In this document: piece after piece, positions 47,415 through 60,105 of the stretch | Layout: each line of letters starts with the position of its first letter | Position numbering within the stretch: the stretch's first letter is position 1 | Assembly: GCF_016583795.1 (NCBI RefSeq) | Contig: NZ_NRRS01000004.1 | Coordinates: forward strand, 44,526 to 108,525 | Reading direction: 5' to 3' | DNA: 64,000 bases | From: Rhabdochromatium marinum | Lineage (GTDB): Bacteria; Pseudomonadota; Gammaproteobacteria; Chromatiales; Chromatiaceae | Translations under genes and position numbers: made by a program | Notes under the pieces: generated by a model | Seen by the model: only the letters and a program-made list of their open reading frames with translations | Database searches by the model: none | What the model was told of the DNA's origin: nothing

Positions 47415-47930
47415 ATGCGCAGTCTTCCCTACCGATTTTTGGTCGCGACAGTCATGACACTGCCGCTCAGTCTAACCGGATGTGCATCCGGCGGGTTCAG
47501 CCTGTTCGAGGCCGCACCGGGCGCGCACTTTAGCGGTGTCTCGGAACAGCGGGTGATGGCACGCATCGAGCGGTTCTGCGCGGACTATTCCATCGGCGAG
47601 CAGCCGCTTGGCTCCCTGCTGGAGAAGGATGCCAAGTTCCGCACGCTGACGCACGAACTCTATCGTGGCGAAATGTCCAATGACGAATATGTCGCGCGAG
47701 TACTGACCCTGTATCCAGCCGCCGATGGTAATGTTCCGGCCACCGGCTGCGTGATCACCCAGTTCAACGACTGCATCAGTGGCGACTGTCAGCTGAAGCC
47801 GTCTTCTGCAAGCCAAGCGCCGGTGGCTGAAGCAGAAGCAGAGGCTGCAACAGAAACCATTGTCGCCATGCCCGATGACGGGCATCCCCACGAGATGTCA
47901 GCAACGCCCAAACTCAAGGCTGAACTCTAA
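47415..47930 (+). CDS. Predicted lipoprotein, unknown function
   Basis: 171 residues from the ATG at 47415 with AGGAG 5-6 nt upstream; a GTG one codon earlier is also in frame. The signal (FLVATVMTLPLSLTGCASGG) has a lipobox with LTGC. The mature part contains HFSGVSEQRVMARIERFCADYSIGEQPLGSLL and four further Cys, and ends in an Ala/Glu-rich tail. No domain is recognised. treZ starts 14 nt downstream. Confidence 0.7.
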   Translation: MRSLPYRFLVATVMTLPLSLTGCASGGFSLFEAAPGAHFSGVSEQRVMARIERFCADYSIGEQPLGSLLEKDAKFRTLTHELYRGEMSNDEYVARVLTLYPAADGNVPATGCVITQFNDCISGDCQLKPSSASQAPVAEAEAEAATETIVAMPDDGHPHEMSATPKLKAEL

Positions 47931-47944
47931 GCACTGCAAACCGC

Positions 47945-49903
47945 TTGAACGCGCCTACACCTGAGCACAGCGGCACCACCGGCCATCGCCTGCGGATGCC
48001 CTTTGGTTGCGAACGCGATACCGAAGGACACTTCTGCTTCCGGCTGTGGGCGCCGGCGGTACGCGAGCTGTGGCTGGAGCTAGAGCTAGCATCCGGCCAG
48101 GGCACCGAGACGGTGGCGATGGAATCTGCGGGAGACGGCTGGTATTGGTATACCTCCGCTGTCGCCCAGCCCGGTGATCGGTACTGCTTTCGGCTTCCCA
48201 GTGGGCTCTGCGTGCCGGATCCGGCCTCGCGCTTTCAGCCGCTTGATGTCCATGGACCCAGCCAGGTGGTGGATCCGGAGTCCTTCGCCTGGCAGGATTC
48301 CGGCTGGCGCGGGCGCCCCTGGCATGAAACGGTTATCTACGAGCTGCATATCGGCAGCTTCTCACCAACCGGGGATTTTGCCGGTGTCGAGGCGCGACTG
48401 GATGCACTCGAGGCGCTTGGCATCACCGCCATTGAGTTGATGCCGGTGGCTGATTTTCCCGGACGCTGGAACTGGGGCTACGACGGCGCCCTGCTGTTTG
48501 CACCCGACAGCCGCTATGGTCAGCCGGAGAATCTCAAGCGCCTGGTGCAGGCCGCGCATCAGCGTGGGCTGATGGTCTTTCTTGATGTGGTGTACAACCA
48601 CTTCGGCCCGGAAGGCAATTATCTGCATTGCTACGCCCCGGAGTTTTTTCACCCTGACCGGCATACGCCCTGGGGCGCGGCGCTGCACTTCGATGGGCCG
48701 CACAGCGCGCCGGTGCGTGAGTTTTTCATCTGCAATGCGCTTTACTGGCTGACCGAATACCGCTTCGATGGCCTGCGCTTCGATGCCGTGGATCGCATTC
48801 TCGATGACTCCAAGCCTGATCTGCTCGATGCGCTGGCCGCGCGGGTACAGGCGGGTCCAGGGGCCGAGCGGCACATTCATCTGGTACTCGAAAACGATCA
48901 CAATGACGCGCGGCGCTATCGGCGTGACCGCAGCGGGCGCCCCAGGCAGTTTACCGCCCAATGGAACGATGACGCCCATCATGCCCTACATGCGGCGCTC
49001 ACCGGCGAGTCAGAAGGCGTCTATCAGGACTATGCCGCAGCCCCCTGGACACAACTGGGGCGCGCGCTGGCCGAAGGCTTCTGTTATCAGGGCGAGCCCT
49101 CGGCGTTTCGTGGCGGCCAGCCGCGCGGCACGAGCAGCGCTGACCTGCCGCCACAGGCCTTTGTCAATTTTTTGCAGAATCACGATCAGATCGGCAACCG
49201 TGCCCAGGGTGAGCGCCTGGAGCATCTGATACCGGCGCCCGCGTTCGAGGCCGCGCTGGCGGTATTTCTGCTGGCTCCAGCACCGCCCTTGCTGTTCATG
49301 GGGCAGGAGTTTGCCGCCAGCACGCCCTTTGTGTTTTTCTGCGATCTGGAGCCGGACCTGATGGTTCAGGTAGCCGCCGGACGGCGGCGGGAGTTCGCCG
49401 GCCAAGCGGCGTTTTCTGACCCGGCACGCTTGCACGCGCTACCGGATCCAGGCGATCCACAGACGTTCCATGCCACGAGCCTGGACTGGACGCAACGCGA
49501 GTCTTCACCGGGGCAGGAGCGCTGGGCGCTGCATCAGCGGCTGTTGCGCGTGCGGGCGCAATACATTAGGCCGCTACTCCCTCGATTAACACAGAGCGGC
49601 GACTGGTGGCAACACAGCCCCACCGGGCTATCCTGGCGCTGGCGAACCCGGGATGGAAGCCAGCTCTATCTGAGCACCAACCTGGGGTCACAGCCACTCC
49701 GGTGCGCATCAGACCATTGGTCAAATCAGCTCACCGGCACCCCGATCTACCAGCATCCAGCCAAAACCGGCCACGACTGGCCGCCCTACTGGGTCAGTTG
49801 TTGGATCACAGATGCAGACGGCGTAAACCGGGATGCAGATCGCTCTGCTGCCAAATCTGCTCAAACAGACGCCGCAGACGCCGGGTCTGGGCACCGCTGT
49901 TGA
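47945..49903 (+). CDS. treZ: Malto-oligosyltrehalose trehalohydrolase
   Basis: 652 residues from a TTG start; an ATG at 47996 (MPFGCERD) is possible. The N-terminal CBM48-like domain (about 20-110) precedes the GH13 barrel with ETVIYELHIGSFSPTGDF, DVVYNHFGPEGNY, the nucleophile Asp280 in GLRFDAVDRI, acid/base Glu316 in LVLENDHN and Asp414 in LQNHDQIGNRA. The enzyme releases trehalose from maltooligosyltrehalose. treY is not in the window. The last ~32 residues are read through the 3' end of the convergent GNAT gene (98-nt overlap) and look unrelated to the family. Confidence 0.9.
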   Translation: MNAPTPEHSGTTGHRLRMPFGCERDTEGHFCFRLWAPAVRELWLELELASGQGTETVAMESAGDGWYWYTSAVAQPGDRYCFRLPSGLCVPDPASRFQPLDVHGPSQVVDPESFAWQDSGWRGRPWHETVIYELHIGSFSPTGDFAGVEARLDALEALGITAIELMPVADFPGRWNWGYDGALLFAPDSRYGQPENLKRLVQAAHQRGLMVFLDVVYNHFGPEGNYLHCYAPEFFHPDRHTPWGAALHFDGPHSAPVREFFICNALYWLTEYRFDGLRFDAVDRILDDSKPDLLDALAARVQAGPGAERHIHLVLENDHNDARRYRRDRSGRPRQFTAQWNDDAHHALHAALTGESEGVYQDYAAAPWTQLGRALAEGFCYQGEPSAFRGGQPRGTSSADLPPQAFVNFLQNHDQIGNRAQGERLEHLIPAPAFEAALAVFLLAPAPPLLFMGQEFAASTPFVFFCDLEPDLMVQVAAGRRREFAGQAAFSDPARLHALPDPGDPQTFHATSLDWTQRESSPGQERWALHQRLLRVRAQYIRPLLPRLTQSGDWWQHSPTGLSWRWRTRDGSQLYLSTNLGSQPLRCASDHWSNQLTGTPIYQHPAKTGHDWPPYWVSCWITDADGVNRDADRSAAKSAQTDAADAGSGHRC

Positions 49904-50777
49904 AATCCACCAGCGTGCGACGCGGATCCTGGTAGCGAGTCAGACACAGACCCTCTTGATCGCACAGCAGAAACTGATCGCCATACTCAGCCCAATCCTT
50001 GGGAACCACCCGCAGCTGAAAATCCGAGCTGAGGGTGCGCGACAGCTCAATTAGCCGGTGCCCGCGCCGCAGTGCCGGTTCTGGATCAACCACCAGCATG
50101 CGCACCGGCAGGCGCCCACGCAGGTCAATCGCCAGGTAGCGAACCGCCTCCACAAAGGCACTGTGATCATAAAGCTCCGGCTGCAAATCCGCGCTGAGCA
50201 CTTCGATGCGGCGCAGCGCCTGACCCACAAGCTGTTGGACCGCCAGCGCCACATGTTCGGCCTGGCTCAGGAACAGGCGCCCGCTGGTTTCGCCCAGGCG
50301 GCGCGAGCGCAGATCGGCAGCAATCAAAGCCTGCGGGTCGCTTAGCACCATGCGTTGCACACTCTGGCCGTGCTGTTCGATCAGCGCGTCCTCGGCAACA
50401 AACCCCAGAGAGGCAAAAAAATCCCCACTGGATGGCGGAGCATAGACCCAGGGCGCCGCTCGGGTATGGCGTTTGAGCTCGCGCACCGCACAGGCCAACA
50501 GGGCACCACCAATCCCACGACCGCGCCAATCGGAACGCACCGCCAGGCGCCCGATTTGACCAGTAGGCAGCCAGCGCAGCGTGCCAACAGCCTCAGGCGG
50601 CTCTCCCGCGCGCGCGAGCAGATGCACCGCTTTGGCATCCGCCCGATCCCATTCCTGGGTTTCCTCGCCACCAAGTTCGTGGATAAACACCGCTTCGCGC
50701 AGCGCCCGCAACTCATGGCTGTGGCGGCGCCAGTCGGTCGCTTCAATACGATAGGCAGGCAGGGTGGCTAAAGGCAT
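49806..50777 (-). CDS. GNAT N-acetyltransferase with C-terminal DUF7931-like domain
   Basis: 323 residues. The N-terminal GNAT domain (about 1-150) has LREAVFIHELGGEETQEWDRAD and the acetyl-CoA loop IGRLAVRSDWRGRGIGGALLACAV. The C-terminal half (about 165-320) has ALIAADLRSRRLGETSGRLFLSQAEHVALAVQQLVGQALRRIEVLSADLQPELYDH and RYQDPRRTLVDFN, a phospholipase-D-like module seen fused to this GNAT type. The substrate is unknown. It converges on treZ with overlapping 3' ends. Confidence 0.85.
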   Translation of the reverse strand: MPLATLPAYRIEATDWRRHSHELRALREAVFIHELGGEETQEWDRADAKAVHLLARAGEPPEAVGTLRWLPTGQIGRLAVRSDWRGRGIGGALLACAVRELKRHTRAAPWVYAPPSSGDFFASLGFVAEDALIEQHGQSVQRMVLSDPQALIAADLRSRRLGETSGRLFLSQAEHVALAVQQLVGQALRRIEVLSADLQPELYDHSAFVEAVRYLAIDLRGRLPVRMLVVDPEPALRRGHRLIELSRTLSSDFQLRVVPKDWAEYGDQFLLCDQEGLCLTRYQDPRRTLVDFNSGAQTRRLRRLFEQIWQQSDLHPGLRRLHL

Positions 50778-51159
50778 GAGGGGACAGCAATCTTAATTAG
50801 GGTGTGACGACAAACCTGTGGCCTGATGGCTAAATGACACTGTCGCATTATTGCTGCAAAATGGTAAGCTTCAAGCAAAACAGCCCACTGGATTTGCTTT
50901 CTTATGTAGGATTTAGGTTCAGTTGCATAATGGTTGCGTGCGGCAAATTGGTTTGCACCAACACCAGCAACTTCAGCTACAATAGCAACACAAGTCTCTG
51001 CACGACACCGTACTCAATGATTACCGTTATCCGTCGCACCGGGGCACGGCAAGCCGATAGCCGGGTGCGCAGCTAGGCCAGTCCCAAGCACATCGAACCC
51101 ATCGCTTTTGCATCCTATGTTCTATCCTTGTAACTATCAACTCCACTGCTGGAGGCACC
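50778..51159. other. Intergenic region between the GNAT gene and the ompA-like pair
   Basis: About 380 nt with a lower GC content than its surroundings. It must hold the promoters of the GNAT gene (minus) and the first OmpA-like gene (plus). A TACAAT hexamer at about 50978-50983 is a possible -10, without a well-spaced -35. No RNA gene or repeat was recognised. Confidence 0.4.
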
Positions 51160-51762
51160 ATGCATTCTGAGTCGCACCCACAGCCGGCCGCCGCTTCGGC
51201 CTGCGCCGCATTATTACTCCTCGCCACAGGCACGCTGTCCGTCGCGCATGCAGACGTGATGGAGCGCTTCTGGTCCGGCCCCGGCGAGACGGCCTGGACC
51301 AATTCCGCTGGTGAATGCTGGCAGAGCCAGAGCGGACCGAACAACCTGCAGCCCTGCGCCCCTGAAATCGAGATCATGGAAAGCTTGACCATTGAGCTGG
51401 TCAACGATGAGTTCGATTTTGACAGCGCCGCCATCAAACCCGAGATGGCCGTTGCACTTGATGGTGTGGCGCGCGCCGTGCGCGAAAGCCGTGGTGACGA
51501 GATGCTGACCATTGTCGGCCACACCGACGGTGTCGGCGGTCAACCATACAACTACGAACTCGGCCTGCGCCGCGCGGAATCAACCAAAAAATACCTCGCC
51601 AGCTTGGGCATCCCAGCCAGCCGCATGCGAGTTCGCAGCGCCGGCAAGCTTGAGCCCATTGCGACCAACGAGACCGATGCCGGGCGTGCGCGCAATCGCC
51701 GTATTGAGATCCGCACCCAGGTCTATACATCAATGGGTCAGGCTGAGGTCGATATTCAATAA
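51160..51762 (+). CDS. OmpA-family protein, first of a tandem pair
   Basis: 200 residues. The signal region is SACAALLLLATGTLSVAHA. A short N-terminal segment carries NSAGECWQSQSGPNNLQPCAPE. The OmpA C-terminal peptidoglycan-binding domain follows: LVNDEFDFDSAAIKPEMAVALDGVA, TIVGHTDGVGGQPYNYELGLRRAESTKKYLASLGI and AGRARNRRIEI (conserved Asp and Arg). There is no beta-barrel. GGAGG precedes the ATG. Confidence 0.9.
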   Translation: MHSESHPQPAAASACAALLLLATGTLSVAHADVMERFWSGPGETAWTNSAGECWQSQSGPNNLQPCAPEIEIMESLTIELVNDEFDFDSAAIKPEMAVALDGVARAVRESRGDEMLTIVGHTDGVGGQPYNYELGLRRAESTKKYLASLGIPASRMRVRSAGKLEPIATNETDAGRARNRRIEIRTQVYTSMGQAEVDIQ

Positions 51763-51845
51763 CGACCAACACAGACACATCAGGCCGCACGCGCGAACCT
51801 TGACCGGATCCTAAATTGTTCACCGAGAAAAGAGAGGAAAGACTG

Positions 51846-52433
51846 ATGCTTCATACCAACCCCATGACCCGTGCCGCCGGGCTGGCCACCTCGGCGGCCT
51901 TGGCCTTGTCTCTGACTGCACTGCCAGCGGCTGCTATGGACGACGATGAGAGCTACTGGTATGCCACAGGCGATCAAAGCCTGCCGGATGGCCAGCTGTG
52001 GGCCAACAGCTATGGCGAGTGCTGGGAAAGCGCCTATCCCGATGGCCCAACCAACCTGCCGCCCTGCAATACAGTCGTGCCGGCTGAATTCACCCTGCGG
52101 CTGAACTTCGAATTCGACAAGTACCACATGGCCAATGTCGTCAACCGCGATGAAGTGGCACGTCTGGATGACTATATTGCCGATGTGAAGGCCACGCCCG
52201 CCGATGAATATCTGACCGTTGTCGGCCACACCGACAGCGTGGGCAGCCAGAACTACAACTATGGTCTGGGTATGCGTCGCGCCACCACGGTTCGCGATTA
52301 CATGATTCAGCAGGGCCTGCCCACCAGCCGCATCGCCCCGGCTGAAAGCCGCGGCAAGCTCGACATGCTGCCACAATATCCGACCACCTCGGTCATGCAG
52401 CGCCGCGTCGTCATCCACTCACAGGTGGATTGA
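51846..52433 (+). CDS. OmpA-family protein, second of a tandem pair
   Basis: 195 residues from the ATG at 51846 (GAGAGGAAAG upstream); a longer frame from a TTG at 51816 lacks support. The signal is AAGLATSAALALSLTALPAAA. The mature part begins MDDDESYWYATGD, then NSYGECWESAYPDGPTNLPPCN, the same motif as the preceding gene. The OmpA domain follows: LNFEFDKYHMANVVNRDEVARLDDYI, VVGHTDSVGSQNYNYGLGMRRATTVRDYMIQQGL. The Arg-rich end differs (MQRRVVIHSQ). The two genes are a tandem duplication. Confidence 0.9.
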   Translation: MLHTNPMTRAAGLATSAALALSLTALPAAAMDDDESYWYATGDQSLPDGQLWANSYGECWESAYPDGPTNLPPCNTVVPAEFTLRLNFEFDKYHMANVVNRDEVARLDDYIADVKATPADEYLTVVGHTDSVGSQNYNYGLGMRRATTVRDYMIQQGLPTSRIAPAESRGKLDMLPQYPTTSVMQRRVVIHSQVD

Positions 52434-52466
52434 TCCTGAGTCGGCGCGCGCGCCGACCAGCAAAAC

Positions 52467-52499
52467 AGCCGAGCGGCCCAGCGGCCGCCCGGCTTTTTC
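52467..52499 (+). terminator. Intrinsic terminator between the ompA-like pair and purB
   Basis: AGCCG (52467-52471) pairs with CGGCT (52490-52494), with an inner GCGGC/GCCGC stem, one A-C mismatch and a 6-nt loop. TTTTTCTTT follows on the plus strand. The stem also has upstream A residues (CAAAA), so it could work in both directions, between convergent genes. Confidence 0.8.
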
Positions 52500-52518
52500 T
52501 TTGCTCAAATAGCACAGC

Positions 52519-56588
<4,070 letters not shown>

Positions 56589-56685
56589 GAGTTTGGGTTC
56601 CGGCGTTAGGGTGGCGGTTAACGGTTGGATTTTAGCCGCCTGGAAGCGGGGAGAAAAGCGCGCGTCGTCGCTGGTCGCCACTCAA

Positions 56686-56702
56686 CTGTTATACTATAAC
56701 AG
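56686..56702. promoter_or_regulatory. Zur box upstream of znuC
   Basis: CTGTTATACTATAACAG is a perfect 17-bp palindrome around a central C and contains the gammaproteobacterial Zur core TGTTATA-N-TATAACA. It lies about 60 nt before the znuC ATG and about 100 nt before the divergent acnA. Zinc-loaded Zur should repress znuCB from here. Confidence 0.88.
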
Positions 56703-56762
56703 ACAACAACCGCTGTCCGATGACAAGGCTGAGCACATGCACTTACACCCTGAGGGGGTACT

Positions 56763-57533
56763 ATGGTCTCTGCTATGAGCAACCTGGAGATACCGCCGCT
56801 CCCTTCCCCGGATGCCGTGATTCGAGCGGAGGCGGTCAGTTTTTCTTACGACACTCTGCGCGTGCTTGATACTGTCACACTTGAGGTATTGCGCGGCGAG
56901 TTTCTCGGCTTGGTTGGGCCAAATGCCGGCGGAAAAAGCACCTTCCTGAAGCTCATCCTCGGGCTGCTCGATCCGACTGCCGGGCGTCTGCAAGTCCTCG
57001 GACAACCCCCCAAACAAGCCCGACACCGCATCGGCTATGTCCCGCAACATCCAGCTTTTGCGCGCGATTTTCCGATTACGGTAGCCGATGCCGTGCTCAT
57101 GGGACGACTGGGTACCCGATCGCTTATGCTGCGTTACAGCCCGGCGGATCGTGCAGCCGTGCAGAAAGCCTTGCATGAAGTTGAGGCCGAAGATATCGCC
57201 CGCCGCCCCATTGGCAAACTCTCCGGTGGACAATTGCAACGGGTGCTGTTGGCGCGCGCCCTGGTGAGCGAGCCGGAGCTCCTGATTCTGGATGAACCCA
57301 CTGCCAACATCGATCACCGTATTGAGGGGGAAATCTTCGAATTGCTAGCAGAATTAAACGCTCGCATGACGATTCTGGTGGTCTCGCACGATATTGCATT
57401 TATTTCTGGCTACGTCAGCCGAGTGGCCTGTCTGAACCGCACCCTGGTCTGTCATACCACCGACCGGATCGATGGGACTGTCATCACTGAACTCTATGGC
57501 GAGCGGGTGCGTGGGATTCTGCATGATCACTGA
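56763..57533 (+). CDS. znuC: Zinc ABC transporter ATP-binding protein ZnuC
   Basis: 256 residues. Walker A is GPNAGGKSTF, the Q loop YVPQHPAF, the signature LSGGQLQRV, Walker B LLILDEPTANID and the H loop VVSHD. The metal-type ABC family fits, and the Zur box upstream supports zinc. GAGGGGG precedes the ATG. The permease gene follows after 14 nt. No znuA lies in the window. Confidence 0.92.
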   Translation: MVSAMSNLEIPPLPSPDAVIRAEAVSFSYDTLRVLDTVTLEVLRGEFLGLVGPNAGGKSTFLKLILGLLDPTAGRLQVLGQPPKQARHRIGYVPQHPAFARDFPITVADAVLMGRLGTRSLMLRYSPADRAAVQKALHEVEAEDIARRPIGKLSGGQLQRVLLARALVSEPELLILDEPTANIDHRIEGEIFELLAELNARMTILVVSHDIAFISGYVSRVACLNRTLVCHTTDRIDGTVITELYGERVRGILHDH

Positions 57534-57547
57534 CGAGATAATGGCAA

Positions 57548-58435
57548 ATGGCTGAATTTTTTGGCGCCTTAACCCAACACAGCTTTTTGTGGCAAGCGTT
57601 GATCGCAGGTCTGCTGGCTAGTGTGGGCTGTGGCCTGATGGGCCCCTTTGTGGTGGTCAAGCGCATTACCTTTCTAGCCGGTGGTATTGCGCATTCGGTA
57701 CTGGCCGGCATGGGTATGGCGGTTTATTTTGCCTTTAATCCCTTACTGGGCGCCTTGATCGCTGCCATTGTTGCGGCGCTGCTGATTGGTTGGGTACGGC
57801 TGTATTCTGAAGCGCGTGAGGACACCACCATTGGCGCCCTGTGGGCTATCGGCATGGCAGTCGGAATTCTGTTCATCGCCGAGACCCCGGGTTACGCCTC
57901 GGATCTAATGAGTTTCCTGTTTGGCAACATTCTGCTGGTACCCGCGCGCGAATTGCTGTTCATGGCACTGCTGGATGCCGTCCTGCTGCTAAGCTTGACG
58001 CTGTTTTACCGCCAGTTTGTTGCCGTGGCCTTCGATGAGGAGTTCGCCCGCCTGCGCGGTGTCCCGGTAAGCACGCTGTATCTGGCACTCCTGGTGATGG
58101 TGGCCATCACCGTGGTGCTGATGATTCAGGTAGTCGGACTGATTCTGGTGATTGCCCTGCTGACGCTGCCAGCCGCCATCGCCGGTCTCTGGACCAGCTC
58201 CCTGGCCATGATGATGGTCTTAGCCACGCTGCTGGGAATGCTGTTTACCAGTGGCGGCCTGGCGCTGTCTTATGCACCCGACTGGCCAGCCGGTCCGACC
58301 ATGATTGTACTGGCGGGCAGTACCTACTTTTTGGCGCTGGTTGCGCAGCGCCTGTGGCAGATGTGGCAACGTCACATGAGCCTGGCAGCACAGCAGAACG
58401 ATCACCTCAGGCCGGGCACACACGAGCCAGACTGA
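57548..58435 (+). CDS. znuB: Zinc ABC transporter permease ZnuB
   Basis: 295 residues, about eight membrane helices. The start has FLWQALIAGLLASVGCGLMGPFVVVKRITFLAGGIAHSVLAGMGMAVYF, the family's diagnostic coupling region. Further on come LWAIGMAVGILFIAETPGYASDLMSFLFGNIL and FDEEFARLRGVPVSTLYLALLVMVAITVVLMIQVVGLILVIALLTLPAAIA. It forms the membrane channel of the zinc uptake system. It converges on the TrpB-like gene. Confidence 0.92.
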   Translation: MAEFFGALTQHSFLWQALIAGLLASVGCGLMGPFVVVKRITFLAGGIAHSVLAGMGMAVYFAFNPLLGALIAAIVAALLIGWVRLYSEAREDTTIGALWAIGMAVGILFIAETPGYASDLMSFLFGNILLVPARELLFMALLDAVLLLSLTLFYRQFVAVAFDEEFARLRGVPVSTLYLALLVMVAITVVLMIQVVGLILVIALLTLPAAIAGLWTSSLAMMMVLATLLGMLFTSGGLALSYAPDWPAGPTMIVLAGSTYFLALVAQRLWQMWQRHMSLAAQQNDHLRPGTHEPD

Positions 58436-58503
58436 AAGCCCGGACGGTCCGCCTCAACCTGATTGATCATGACCTCCGGGCCTTGGCTGTGCATACGCGC
58501 AAC

Positions 58504-59865
58504 TCAGCCCACCGAAGGTAAGCCAGCCAATGCCATGGCGACTTCCGAATCATCGTAGACGAGATCTTTCAGCTTGCCAGCTGAATAATCCATGTAAGCC
58601 TGCATGTCGAAGTGTCCATGGCCACAAAGATTAAACAAAATCGCCTTGGATTCGCCAGCTTCGCGACACTTTTCAGCTTCGTGAATGGCGCCGCGCACGG
58701 CGTGATTGGCCTCGGGAGCGGGCAGTATGCCCTCGGCCTTGGCAAACTGGATGCCAGCCGCGAAGCATTCGAGCTGATTATATGAACGGGGTTTGAGCAG
58801 CCCTAGCTTGGATAGGTGGCTGATTTGCGGCGCCATGCCATGGTAGCGCAGGCCGCCAGCATGGAAGCCCGGTGGCACAAAGCCTGAGCCAAGTGTGTAC
58901 ATTTTGACCAGCGGCGTCAGCTGCGCGGTATCGCCGAAGTCGTAGGCAAAGGCTCCCTTGGTCAGGGTCGGACAAGCCGATGGCTCCACGGCGATGAACT
59001 CAATGTCACGGCCCTGGCGCAGTCGTTCTTCCAAAAAGGGAAACGCCAGTCCGGCAAAATTACTGCCACCACCAGTACAGCCGATAATCAGATCCGGATA
59101 ATCATCGGCCATGGCCATCTGTTCCTTGGCCTCAATTCCGGTCACCGTCTGGTGCAGCAACACATGATTCAGCACGCTGCCAAGCGCGTATTTGGTGTCA
59201 TCCCGTTGCGCAGCCAGTTCCACCGCCTCGCTGATGGCGATTCCCAAGCTGCCGGTGCTGTCCGGGTGCTCGGCGAGAATGGCACGGCCAGCAGCGGTAG
59301 TATTGCTGGGGCTGCCGATGCACTGAGCACCAAAGCTTTCCATGTAAGCGCGGCGATAGGGTTTATGGTCGAAGCTGACGCGCACCATGTAGACGACAAT
59401 CTCCAACCCGAAGAAAGTTCCCGCCAATGCCAGCGAGGAGCCCCATTGTCCGGCGCCAGTCTCGGTGGTGATGCGCTTGACCCCTTCCTGCTGATTGTAA
59501 AACGCTTGGGCGATGGCCGTGTTCGGTTTGTGGCTGCCGGCGGGACTGACGCCTTCGTATTTGTAGTAGATGCGTGCCGGGGTATCCAGGGCTTTTTCCA
59601 GGCGGCGGGCGCGAAACAGCGGCGACGGGCGCCATTGGCGGTAGACATCGCGTACCGGCTGAGGGATTTCAATCTCTCGCTCGGTGCTCATCTCCTGCTC
59701 AATGACCGCACGCGGGAAAATCACCGCCAAATCATCCGGGGTAATGGGCTGCTTGGTACCAGGATGCAGGACCGGCGCCAGCGGCTCAGGCAGGTCAGCA
59801 TTGATGTTGTACCAGGCCTTGGGCAGGCGAGTTTCATCAAGCAGGTATTTGACAGTGTCACTCAT
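58504..59865 (-). CDS. TrpB2-type tryptophan synthase beta-like PLP enzyme
   Basis: 453 residues from the ATG at 59865 ([37 protein letters not shown]), the typical TrpB2 opening. The PLP Lys is in [16 protein letters not shown] and the phosphate-binding Gly loop in [13 protein letters not shown]. TrpB2 enzymes are longer than TrpB1 and usually not in a trpBA operon, as here. They make tryptophan from serine and indole. A weak ribosome site precedes the ATG. Confidence 0.92.
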   Translation of the reverse strand: MSDTVKYLLDETRLPKAWYNINADLPEPLAPVLHPGTKQPITPDDLAVIFPRAVIEQEMSTEREIEIPQPVRDVYRQWRPSPLFRARRLEKALDTPARIYYKYEGVSPAGSHKPNTAIAQAFYNQQEGVKRITTETGAGQWGSSLALAGTFFGLEIVVYMVRVSFDHKPYRRAYMESFGAQCIGSPSNTTAAGRAILAEHPDSTGSLGIAISEAVELAAQRDDTKYALGSVLNHVLLHQTVTGIEAKEQMAMADDYPDLIIGCTGGGSNFAGLAFPFLEERLRQGRDIEFIAVEPSACPTLTKGAFAYDFGDTAQLTPLVKMYTLGSGFVPPGFHAGGLRYHGMAPQISHLSKLGLLKPRSYNQLECFAAGIQFAKAEGILPAPEANHAVRGAIHEAEKCREAGESKAILFNLCGHGHFDMQAYMDYSAGKLKDLVYDDSEVAMALAGLPSVG

Positions 59866-60105
59866 CGATGGTCTGGGTCTCCAGTGGGACTTGGCGAGTA
59901 AAAAAGCGCGCGGGCTTGGAGGCCGCAAGCGCGGTCATAGTTTGCCATATTGCGCTATATTGCGGTTTCCGGGGAGCGGCATACCGCTGTTGCTTGCGGT
60001 CGCCGCTGAAATTTTGATGCTCGCATTCCGACTCAATGAGGATGCGATCCGCTATCGCGTGGCCGAAGTGCAATGGAGCTTTGGCTGGGCACGAGGTGAC
60101 TGTAA

